The notes under the pieces were generated by a model. It saw nothing but the letters and a program-made list of their open reading frames with translations, did not search any database and was not told the origin of the DNA. This document shows, piece after piece, positions 25,103-35,665 of a stretch of DNA of 64,000 bases. Source of the DNA: Neodiprion pinetum (lineage: Eukaryota > Arthropoda > Insecta > Hymenoptera > Diprionidae); assembly GCF_021155775.2 (NCBI RefSeq), contig NC_060235.2:41078701-41142700 (forward strand), given 5' to 3'. A program made the position numbers and the translations under genes. Position 1 is the first letter of the stretch; each line of letters opens with the position of its first letter.

Positions 25103-26885
25103 AAAACATAAAAGAGAATTACGAGTCGCTCGAATCGAGGCGATGGTTTTTCATCCGCAGCAGAACGAATGAAACGTGAATTGCGACGTCTATAAGCGAC
25201 TGATCATTTAATTGAATGATTGATCGCGGGATAGAGATGTACATTTATTGTCGATAGGTGTAGTTGAGTGCGAGCTGCAAAGAAGCTTTCAACGATCCCG
25301 ATCACGTTCGCTCCTTTCGGGTCCTTCCGCGGTTTCAAATACACACGTGAGTCGCGTTTTAGGATCGCCGTTACACGTGTGGTTCTGCAAAATCTTTCTC
25401 TCTTTCTCCCTCTCTCCCTCTCTCTCTCTCTATCTCTTTCTCTATTTTGTTCTTTTTCATTTCCTCTATGATCTGCCCTGCAATCGGGACTCGATGTATC
25501 GATTGGTAATAATTTGCCACTTTACCCCTTTAAAAAAAAAAAAAAGAAAGAAAAGTCGAAAACAAGAAGAAGAAGAGAGGGAATGAATGAAAGTAACGGA
25601 AAATGTACGATCATCGTTTCAACTCCGTCCGTAAGGTTGGAAAATTGTTTTCTCGATAATTGCAAGAGTATCGTATAAAAAGTGAATAGATATTTATTCG
25701 TCTATTACTTTACCCGTTTTTTACGTATTTTTTTATAAAATAAGTCGATCGAACGAGCCGCGAACAAAGGCTCCGATTTTTCAGTGTGTGAAATTCGTTC
25801 TTGAAGCGAGCATCGTTGATATATTATTGTAGATACTTATTCGAAGAATTTTCAATATATTTATTTATGAGAAACTGCACTGAGAAGATTGAATATTGCG
25901 CTATTCTTGAACGATGCTAGCTTTTGTACAATGTATACACATTTTTCGAATTACGATTTTTATCTACACGCGATTAAACCCGAGATTCGAAAATAACTAT
26001 CAAAATAACGCATATAAAACGCACATCACTGCAGACATAAGTTGATCGGAACGATCTTCTGATGAAAAAAAATGTTTCATTTGTTTGACGGAAAGAAAGA
26101 GTGAAAAACAAAGTTGATGTATTTTGAGCTTCAGAGCATCGACAAAAACTTTCATTTCCTTCAATTTCCTCGAAATTTATGTTTCATCGTAAGTCGAGTT
26201 AAATTTCGTAGCGAAACAATCGACATTTCTGCAGAAAACATTAGGAGAAAAGTATGTATAGTTTCATAATTTTGCCTTTTTTTAAGATTCTCAAAACTTG
26301 AATCTTTTATTTAGTTCATTTTAAGAGCAATCTCAATATCAAGCAACGGTTTTTCCATAAATTTTTTACGGCACTTTAAAAGTTGTGAATCCAGAACAAT
26401 CAATGTTCAATGGTTTCAAAATATGACTTGAATGTTTTAAATTTTTTACCTCACTTCACAACAAACGTGATCAATTTGAACAGAATGTAAATCTGATTTG
26501 TGATCAACTCTAAGAAAATACGATTTTTTAAAAATGGTTACAAAAAATTCGTCATTTTGAAGCATTTTTTTATAGAGCCAAAAATGAATTGAGAGTTTGA
26601 GAAGTAAAGGATTGAAATTACAGAGATATTTTACACATGTTTAATTAAGCAAAAATTTGTATATTCTCAATTCTGAAATAAGAACACAAAAAAAAAAAAT
26701 ACCAACTGTAAAATTTTCAATCAAATCAAAAATGATTAAATAGAAACCTTCTCGATTTGACTGCGTCAAATGTTTAACATAAACAAAATAAGCTTGTGTT
26801 TTCCGTGTGCCTTAATAAATTCGAAAATTTGACGAGGTCAATCGTTGTGAATATTACCAACAAATGGAGAAAAAAATATCATATT
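25103..26885. other. Spacer or intron, no recognised exon
   Basis: A CT-rich tract lies at 25397-25443. The rest is AT-rich with no coding signal. It could be intron of the minus-strand gene whose first coding exon is at 27350-27562, but this cannot be shown. Confidence 0.4.
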
Positions 26886-27301
26886 GAAGTTAGTAACGTT
26901 ATCGTAACGATTCATACTGATGAAAATCCGTTATTTCACGATTTTGGAATTGTCTGAAATTTCGTCAACCGTAATAAAACAAAACACGATAACATTATTT
27001 CAGAATCTTAGTTCCTTCAAAATCATGAAGCTGAAGTTAGTAACGTTAACGTAACGAAACATTGTGGCGAAAAATTACTATTCCGCAAGTTTATAGTGAC
27101 TTTAAAGAAGTTAAGTTTACGAAACACGAATACTAGGCCTAATGAATACATTTCGCCTTATTATGATTTACTGAATTTTTCGACATTCCTGCAAATGTGA
27201 AATAACGATTTTCCGAAACATTAATCATTACAACAACGTTACCAATTTCAGAAAATAGTGATTTTCCCCCAATGTTTCCTTACGATAACGTTACTAATTT
27301 C
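26886..27301. repeat. Foldback of four about 50-bp units beside an exon
   Basis: Two units are in plus orientation (starting GAAGTTAGTAACGTTATCGT at 26886 and GAAGTTAGTAACGTTAACGT at 27033). Two are in minus orientation (27197-27250 and 27250-27301, each ending in a form of AACGTTAC(T/C)AATTTC). Units also share ACATTG and AAAATC(G/C)(T/A)TATT words. The structure ends about 48 bp from the splice donor of the minus-strand exon at 27350, so it lies at the very start of that intron. Confidence 0.65.
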
Positions 27302-27349
27302 ACCTATGTGAAACAGAATAAAACAGAGAATAAAATTGTAAAAACTCAC

Positions 27350-27562
27350 CCGATAAAAATAGTACTGGTTGATATTTTCGGAAGAATTTGGAGTGCCGGT
27401 GGTTGCTACTTGAACGGTGCTCAAGTAAATGTGAGCGTATCCAGAGGTGTTCGTTGAATTTGCCGAATCTGCGGCGGAAGCGGGAATTTCGGTCGGTTGG
27501 TTGAAGTCGTCGCTGTTATTCGATTCGTCGTAGGGTGTTTTCAACAAATTTTCGAGAGACAT
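27350..27562 (-). CDS. First coding exon of an unidentified protein
   Basis: An ATG at 27562 opens 71 codons ending in TAT CGG immediately before GTGAGT, a strong splice donor, in phase 0. The peptide starts MSLENLLKTPYDES and is rich in Ser, Asn, Thr and Asp, with no transmembrane stretch. It looks like the disordered N-terminus of a larger protein such as a regulator with alternative first exons. Beyond the donor the frame continues only a short way before a stop, which supports splicing. The partner exons must lie to the left (lower coordinates, or outside the window); I could not find them. I do not recognise the protein, and transcription is unproven. Confidence 0.5.
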
Positions 27563-28778
27563 ATCTGACGGAGGATCAGCTCCTCGTTCTAAGCACTACA
27601 TTTTTTAATCGGTATTTAATCGAGCCTCGAACCGCCCCATTTCTCCTCCTCTCATTCCCTTCTATTCTACAATCCTCAATTTATTTTTTTCTCTCTTTCT
27701 CTCTCTCTCTCTCAGTGTTGCACGATTACGTTACCCGTATTCTCATTTTCACCTTTCCGCTTCTCGTGTCGCTGCTGTTTCCACTGTAGCTCCTCTTGTC
27801 GCTGCATTCTTTTAAATTTATTTCAAATCGGAAGTCAAAATCGTTCCACGTCAATTCTAAACACCTTTATCAAGTTCACTTTTTTGTGGTTTGTTACATA
27901 ACTTCAATTACACAGTTTATCTGATACTCACAAATTTTTCCATTTTTCGTATAATGTTTTTTAATATTAAAGCTGTATCGACGTTATAGATATCCGTGAG
28001 TTTCAAGCGAAATAATCAATCTTCTTCACCAAAAAATCGAAATGAAAAAAACCCAATCAGATTTTTATAAATAGATTATTTTGCCGAGAACATAAGCTTG
28101 AATAAAAAGAAAAAAAAAAATTTTAATCGAAATTCGCGTAATTTTTACAGATTCAGTGCATCGGTTTAATCAAGTTTGAAAATCAGAGCGTCGAGAATAC
28201 ATTTTACAAAAAATTCTCCAAAATAACTTTTTACAAACGAGTTATGAAATCAGCTGATTTCACGGTTCAGTTCCATGAACGTATGGCTTTTATTAGAGTT
28301 ATAGGTACGTACATTCATCGCCGCAAGCTCCAGGATCATAGTTTTGCAGAAATTATTTATCGACTGTACAACAGCTGCTATGTACACAAATATGAATAAC
28401 GTAGTCTTACAGTTTTCGATTTTTCTCTTTGACTATTATTTTTTTTTTTTTTTAAACAGAGAATAGGTTTATTGCCCGTACGAAACGATCGACGAACGTA
28501 TACATATAATATCCCTTTGATGCTGGGTGCAGGCATTTACTACCTCGTCATAACGCGAATAAACATTTGTACCTCGGTATGAGAATTATATCTTTCTTCT
28601 TCTTAGTTTTATTATTAGTACAATGCGTATTTTATCCACTTTTTTTTTTTTTTTGAGAACTGGAAGGAGAATAGGAAGAGAATGAATAAGAAACCAGAAA
28701 AAGCAGGTAGAAGTGGAAAGTACAGAAACTCAAAGTTTTAAACTACTTTTGCGATAACTCGAGGATGTATGGGGCGTA
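27563..28778. other. Upstream spacer of the minus-strand exon
   Basis: This would contain the 5' UTR or promoter of the exon at 27350-27562. A (CT)n tract at about 27689-27713 is visible. No core promoter motif could be fixed with confidence. Confidence 0.35.
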
Positions 28779-28960
28779 CAGTCGGGTCAAAAAAGTGTTG
28801 AAACAACCGCGTAATGAGACAAAGGTTTAAAAAATCTCAGTGAAATTTTTAATCGATCAAAGGATATTTTTTAAATTTATTTAACTTGATCAATTTCACT
28901 GAAACTTCTTAAGCCTCTATCTTTTCATGTTTTTGTTTGGACAGATTTTCGACTGGACTG
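28779..28960. mobile_element. MITE with TA target duplication, Tc1/mariner-like (copy 2)
   Basis: Begins CAGTCGGGTCAAAAAAGTGT after TA (28777-28778) and ends ...GACTGGACTG before TA (28961-28962). Sub-terminal segments are also inverted (AGTGAAATT facing AATTTCACT). Same family as 11726-12028 but about 120 bp shorter. Confidence 0.7.
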
Positions 28961-28962
28961 TA

Positions 28963-31900
28963 CGTCCCATATATTTCTAACTGTACGATTAAAGCAGGAA
29001 ATTGGTGAGTTATTACTTTTACCACTTCTGTGTTACAGGTAATTCTACTCTGTTACTCAATTTTTTCCCCGCTAAATAAACAAGGACTTAATTTTCGTGC
29101 GATTTTCGCAAGCCTCCGGTTATTATGCTATGAATTCGACAATTTTACATTGATCTTTTATCCATCAAAGATCGAGCGAAATACGAGTTCAAAAAATTGA
29201 CAATTTTCTTCTTTAAACATCCGCGCGTCAAATTTTCAGTGCACCAATAGGATAAGAAATGAACGAATAAAAATATATTCACATAGGCAAGGTCCAGCCA
29301 AACAATGATTTTATCACAAACAATCGGATCGTTTATACGGCAGGCGAGCTAATAAAAAAAATAAAACCAAAACGCCGGAGTTCCGATTAGGGATCAACGA
29401 ATCCTGGCAGAATAATCCTGTTGCAAGCTAACAATAAAAATGAGTTTGAGGTCTGGAATTGTCGCGGCAAAAAAGTTCTCTCCTCGTTTCTCTCTTTCCA
29501 ATTTTCTCTCTCTCTCTATCTTTCTTTTTTTCGAGCCCGGCTTCTCCTGTACCTAATAATCGCCAGAACACGCAGATTGTTTCCTTCTCAATTATCTTCT
29601 TCATAACAACCACATTTTACGGATTATTATCAAGCCGATTGCCAAACGCCGAAAGCTTTTTTTCCAGAATAGCGGCATTATCAAAAACTTCCGCATCCTC
29701 TCCCCTCTCCATTACCGTTTTGTAGGTATATCGACTTTCCTTTATGTCCAAAGTCTCCGAACGAGTGTATTTTCCAAAGCTTCACGATGGGACAAAATCT
29801 CCACCTCTCCCTGTTCAGTTTTCTGAACCCTAAATTACGTCGTCCGGAGTCTTATTACGAGTGGAAATTCGTGTCTGAATATCACTCAACGCACATTCAG
29901 CTGCAAGCTTCTTTAAATTTCTAACGACAATAATAACACGGACAATCGCTCGATCAATCTACGAATTTAAGTCTCAAATTCCCATCACTGATATTCCCGT
30001 GCCAAAAACTTTTTTAACATTTTTTTTCAGCTTCGGCGAGCTTTTTTTCTGAGCTTTTTCTTTGAGCGTATTCTGAGATTTTTCGAATCTGTCTATGGTT
30101 TGAGGCAAATTTTATATAAAAATTTCTCAACCGAGGATTACTCGGAGCTTATTGACATTCGGATTACTTAATCTGAAAAATTTTCTTCCTGCAGCAGTGA
30201 ATAATTGCGAACTGAATATTATCTGAAGCCATCGTCTTAATGTGTTTTTAAGTAACATAGTCAAGAAGTCTCGGCTCTGAATTATATTTCACATTGCCGT
30301 TGTAACCCGAATGCAAAATAGTTAGGCCACGGTCCGTTGGACAAGTTAGACACATATTTGTATGAAACTTCCTCTCTAAATAACAAACCTTCTATGCTTG
30401 AGTTTTAGTTTTAGAGAAACGTAATTTTTCAAAACGTTGCGCACTCTCAAACTAAAAGTTTTCAAGCTATCCGTTTCAAATTTGGACACAAAATTCTTCA
30501 CACCTTTCTTTACCTTCCTACGGAAGCTTTTTTTCTTCTCAACATTTTCATAATTTTACAAACGAAAATATAGTCTAAATTTGACACGTTTTTTTTCTCA
30601 AACCGCGGCCATTTTGTCAAATTTGATAAAAAAAAAAAAATAAAATAAAAAATAAAAATACCTCCATCGCAAGATAGTGGATTTCATACTGATTAATGAT
30701 CTTTTCACTCATTTTGTTCGAAGACATTTTCAACCGCTAAAAATACTGTCAAAATAAAAACAAACGTTTAAAAATTTGTTTCTCTGCTCTTCGCGAGTGC
30801 TTCGATTTGACGTTAAGAAAAAATCTGACCGATTAGCGTGTTTGAAGCGTCGAAAATTAGCTATATTTCGACCCGTTATACTACGATGATCCCTTAATTA
30901 AACGATTCCAATTTTACTATACGTGTAACACTCCATAGAGCTAGGGATAGTGGCACGTTTATCTAAACGACGAAATCTAGTGCACCGTCGGATTGATAAT
31001 AGTAAAGTGCATGCGTGACTGCGTGCATACACGTATGACACGGGTGTATATGTATTACAAACGGTTTTCCCACATCCGACGATCCGCGACGCCGTGCAGC
31101 AAGCTTCGCTGACAATTATGTGCAATTGCTCTGTTATAACACCGGCAATTATCGTAATTATTTAAAATATTTGTATCGACAAAATTTTCATTCTTTCCCA
31201 ATGGCGCGGCACTGATATACGGAATTTTAACTCAAATTACTACACCGTTCGATTAGCAATTAAAACGTATCAAACAAACGAAAAAGGTAAAAAAAAATTT
31301 AAACCCAAAACTGAATTATTGATAGTTTTATAGTTTCTAGTTTTGTTTTTATTTCTTTTTTTCTTTCTCTTGATCATGCCTCGTTCTAATTAACAATTTT
31401 TCATTACTCTACCTATATCACGTACAACATTAGTCATTCTTTAAAATTTCGACATTTCGGACGTACGTTCGATAAACGTAACACAAGAATCAAGTTAATG
31501 GGATGAAATCGAAAATTCCAATTTAATCTAACGCAAATCGAGGCTCGAATTTCGATCGCAAGATGTTATTAAAGCACTTTATATTCGGCAGTACCCATTA
31601 TTATACGTCTATACTAATTTTAGATTTAATTTTCCCGCATTGAAATTAAATCAAGAGATTTGGTCCGACCGCCATGCATGGGGTGAGAAAAGAATTAATC
31701 GCCCTCCGTGGCAGATTCAATTATAGGAAAACTGCACCAGCTGCACCTGCAGCACTGTTGCATTTTAATTTAGAAAACCTTGTGCATATTGCTGCGATAT
31801 TTATTGTCTCCCTATCGAGCGCCGCAGTTAGTTATTTTCTCCACACCTCTTAATCAGACTTCAATTTCATCTCGAAGCATTGATTTTATAAGCCAATATA

Positions 31901-34061
31901 TCGGGTTTCATTTTATTCCTTCCGTGTGATATTTCTAAATCTTTCAAAGTAATCGTTATCATTGTTTATCCGACAATAATGCTCGTACAATTATTTTTAA
32001 AGCACATTTTTACCCGTATTTCAAATAAATTTTCACCGATCACATTTATACCTTATATGTATTACATATTCGCTATTCGTGTTCCGATGATTGGATTATT
32101 AAAGAGGATTCTTGAGATCGCAATCAGAAACAATGCGAAAGTACCTGTACAAGGCTTTGATGAATATCTGATCAGCATTCTTTACGGTTACAGAAAACCA
32201 AGATGTATATGTTATACTTTAATGAACTTCCCGTCGATTGTTCGCTTGCACGAATAAATGTAACCCCCGTGAACGACATAATATTTCATTAATGTAGATC
32301 CGAAAATTTGAACAAAATATGTCCCTTGTGACTTCCTTGAAACAATTTGTTCACTTTGCAACGTTAAAACAAAGCTCCACCGCGAAATTACCGATTGTAT
32401 ATGACTGATCGACAAGATTATGATTGTTCAAAGAAACCGTGTATAAATTTGTCTTTGACAATAACAAGCTTGAATTATAAAAATGCTCAACTGAAAGGTG
32501 GATCCGTACAAAAAAATATTCTGTATTACGTATCTATTAAGGTGTTACAGAAGAAAATAATTAGACAATTTTCCACCATGGCACCCCCTATAAAGTTTGT
32601 TCAAGTTAAAATAAAGGTTCCGTTAAAAAATGAGCGCTCGACGTTATCTGGAAAGATCGCGCTCAGTTGATTCTTTGCTTTTATACATTTTCTCAAATTT
32701 AACAAGTATCGTGAATAAATTTCTTTTATTGCTTACATCAATCGTGATATCGAATTAGTTCACAAAGAATACCGACGGTTGTAATATTAAGTATCCAGTG
32801 GATGTTTGAAAAGCGTATCTGACAACATGTTTTAAATTCAAAAAAATGTAAAAAAAAATGTGAAAAATCAACTGAGCACGATCTTCCACAAAACGTAGAA
32901 CGCTATCTTGTTACAGAATCTTTGTTTTAATCCAAACAAACTTTTTGGGAGGTGCGACGATAGAAAAGTGTAAAATATTTTTTTCTCAAACACTCTGATA
33001 TCTATATACATTTGCAGAAGTCTGCGGATGAGAATAACCACGGAAAATTTTTTAACTTTCTCGATAGACTCGGACTCATTTTTCTTCGAAACTTTTTGAT
33101 TACTTCTTAACATGAATTCTTTCCCCACGTTTCATGATTCATATGAAATTTTTCGGCGAAATTCATGCGAGATTGGATATTTTTGTGACAGAATAAAATG
33201 TCAATCAATTTCAAGAGTCGTGTATGTTTTTTTTTATTTCTTTGATGAATCCGAGCAAGACGTTTAACCGATTTTAATGAAAATTTGTTAGTCTAAGTTG
33301 ATGAATTCGCTAAATTCAACCTATAAACACTGTTTCAAATCTAGTTAAGTCGACTGATTGTGCAGGTAACTTCATTTTCGTAATCTCTGAATAATTTCTG
33401 CAAGACCAATTTTACTTTGCTTATAATAAAGTTAGATCTAAAGTGTTTGATAAACAATGTAGATATGCAGGTGAAAAATGCGTTCAAGACATATTTCGTC
33501 AAGCTCGTACACCAAAATTCAGAGAAATTCGTCAGAAAGAAAATAGCTGTCAAGTAAGAGAAGTTAAAAATCCACGAAAAGATACCAACATTTCCTTATT
33601 ATCGCTTTCTAACAGGAAACATAGAATAAAAAATAGTACGACCAACATGTAGATGGAAAATTGTGCAAAACATGACAAAAATTCTTGACAAAGTAGGAAA
33701 AATATATTGTTACTATCTTTTCTCGAGAAAATAAACCGAAGAATCGACAACAATGAAGAATGACAAAAATGAAAAGAAAATTGTACATTATACATATTTA
33801 AGAAACAACCCCCTTATAAAATGCAGAGAGCTGAAGAAGATATTTCAGAAAAATTGTTCGGTGCCGATTTCCGCAGGAGGAAAATATAACTGCGTTATCA
33901 AGGGATGATAATTTACCCTCATGTGTAATTTTATATGCATATATATATATATATATAATGTAAGTATATCTGAATCTCACCTAACATGTAAAATCGATAA
34001 AAAATACTGTATATTTTGAATATAATAAATCCGCAAAATTCATGGCGCGGCTAATCTGATT
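28963..34061. other. Long spacer, no recognised gene
   Basis: AT-rich sequence with CT-rich stretches near 29480-29530 and an (AT)n tract at about 33938-33957. It also contains dispersed repeat copy Y (30300-30397). No domain-bearing exon seen. Confidence 0.4.
30300..30397 (+). repeat. Dispersed repeat, copy Y (inverted partner of 25008-25102)
   Basis: Shares the AAAATAGTTAGG, GGACAAGTTAGACACATA and CCTCTCTAAATAAC words with the minus strand of 25008-25102. Together the two could be the ends of a 5.4-kb inverted-repeat element or two independent insertions. No target duplication was identified. Confidence 0.6.
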
Positions 34062-34367
34062 TTACGGTGAAAGTTTTTGTATCGCGTCTTGATATTGAGC
34101 TACACAATTGGAACAGCGGTAATATCCCGACGCAGGGTTGTTGAAAGGAGAAGAATAAATTTCGGCGGGCCGCGACGACGCGATTTCACGTCCTCCAGGA
34201 ACCGGCAAACTTGAAGGAGGAGCGTGGAGAACCGACTTGAACGACGCGCGAAATGCCACTGAAACCACGCGCCGCTTCTCGCGGTTTTCTCGCCAACGAA
34301 ACGCTAACGCGCGACTCTGATTCTCCGGCGTCGTCGTCGTCGTCGCGCGCCTGCTCCTCGACGACAT
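34062..34367 (-). CDS. Possible small ORF in a CpG-rich patch, unidentified
   Basis: A true ATG at 34367 opens 101 codons to a stop at 34062. The predicted product begins MSSRSRRATTTTTPENQ, is basic in its first half, and ends with a CSNC pair followed by a short polar tail. The segment stands out from its neighbours by high GC and many CpG dinucleotides, as expected of a first exon or promoter-proximal region. A second minus-strand frame (34186-34389), giving a run of Asp from the same GAC repeat, is also open but lacks an ATG, so the reading frame is uncertain. I recognise no family. It may be non-coding 5' sequence. Confidence 0.25.
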   Translation of the reverse strand: MSSRSRRATTTTTPENQSRALAFRWRENREKRRVVSVAFRASFKSVLHAPPSSLPVPGGREIASSRPAEIYSSPFNNPASGYYRCSNCVAQYQDAIQKLSP

Positions 34368-34512
34368 CCGTATCCACGGTAAAGCTCACTTTAAGGTCGT
34401 GACGGACCCTCGAGTCTTACAAACGATGAATCCGGCTGATCGTATTTTTTGCGAAAAAAAAAAATTGACGATTAGGATACAAAGTATGGGGTGCAATTGT
34501 AGAGTAATATCT

Positions 34513-34852
34513 ATTAATGACTCAAGCTTGCGGCTAACTTGTTTCCGATCCGAAACAAAATGCGAGTTCGATTCTATACGAATTATGTGAAAATGACTCC
34601 CAATCTCTCACGTCGGCTGCATCGCCAGTCATTGTCACATAATTCGTATAGAATCGAACTCGCATTTTGTTTCTGACCAAAACAAGTTAGCCGAAACCAA
34701 ATGCGAGTTCGATTCTATACGAATCGTGTGACAATGACTTCTAATCTATCACGGTGGCTGCATCGCCAGTCATTGTCACGTAATTTATGTAGAATCGAAC
34801 TTGCATTTTTTCAGATAGAAACAAGTTAGCTGTAAGATTAAGGCATTTATGC
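34513..34852. mobile_element. Foldback MITE with an internally duplicated hairpin
   Basis: Terminal segments ATTAATGACTCAAGCTTG (34513) and AAGATTAAGGCATTTATG (to about 34852) are degenerate inverted ends followed inward by GGCTAACTTGTTT and its complement. Inside are two consecutive hairpins (34531-34693 and 34694-34831). Each has arms GCGAGTTCGATTCTATACGA and complement around the centre CGGCTGCATCGCCAGTCATT. One hairpin is the normal content (compare 34880-35078), so this copy has gained a second. Confidence 0.75.
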
Positions 34853-34879
34853 ATTTCACTGTACATACATAATTAATAT

Positions 34880-35078
34880 TCATTAATGCCTTAATCTTCT
34901 GGCTAACTTGTTTTCGGTCCGAAACGAAATGCGAGTTCGATTCTATGCGAATTATGTGAAAATGACTCCCAATCTCTCACGTCGGCTGCATCGCCAGTCA
35001 TTGTCACATAATTCGTATAAAGTCGGATCGCATTTTTTTCAGACCGAAACAAGTTAGACGGAAAGGGAGGGCATTAGT
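34880..35078. mobile_element. Foldback MITE, single-hairpin copy of the same family
   Basis: Starts CATTAATGCCTTAATCTTCT, then GGCTAACTTG and GCGAGTTCGATTCTATGCGA, with the same centre GGCTGCATCGCCAGTCATTG. It closes with the complements and GGGCATTAGTG at about 35068-35078. It lies under 30 bp from the preceding copy, so the two together form a nested palindrome. Confidence 0.75.
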
Positions 35079-35089
35079 GAACATTACTT

Positions 35090-35665
35090 TACATCAGCGG
35101 ACCATAACGTCAAAATTAAGAAGAATCAGCTGCAAGTATAACATTTGAAGTGTTTCCGCCGTTTTTTTCTTTTTAATTTCGCTTAATGAGCGTGAAACAC
35201 AATTAAACATTCTGTCATCTCCCAACGTTTGAAACGACTATATTACTAAAAAGGAGAAAAACGGGATGTCAATGGTAAAACAGGAAATATCGATCGAGGA
35301 AACAAATCGTTTTTTACAGTTTTTTTTTTTTTTTTTCCTGAGCGACGAAATCGCTGGGAATTATTTGTAAAATTGAAGGGTTTATGATCACGCGTTTTTT
35401 GGCACTGAGAGAAATTCGTGATCCGATGATACAGTAACGAAAATATGGCACAATAACTAACCTCAAAGTGAGTGAGAATCAATTGCAAGTATACTTGAAG
35501 TATTTCCATCTAGGATTTAAACTTCGTTTAGCTACCACTCAACCTTTAACCAAAATTCTATTATTTCCTAAAATATGAAACGATTCTATTACGCGGTAGA
35601 TGAGAAAAGTATAAAATAGTGTTCGGCAGTTTTTGTCGGGAAAACAGGAATTATCGATCGAGCTA
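35090..35665. repeat. Degenerate direct duplication
   Basis: Two segments about 355-365 bp apart share landmarks in the same order. GAATCAGCTGCAAGTATA near 35123 pairs with GAATCAATTGCAAGTATA near 35476. GAAACGACTATATTAC pairs with GAAACGATTCTATTAC. CAGGAAATATCGATCGAG at 35281 pairs with CAGGAATTATCGATCGAG at 35645. The origin is unknown. Confidence 0.6.

Noticed and set aside
34530..34800. GAGTTCGATTC words resembling tRNA B boxes
   Set aside because: They lie in the arms of foldback elements, without an A box or cloverleaf at tRNA spacing.
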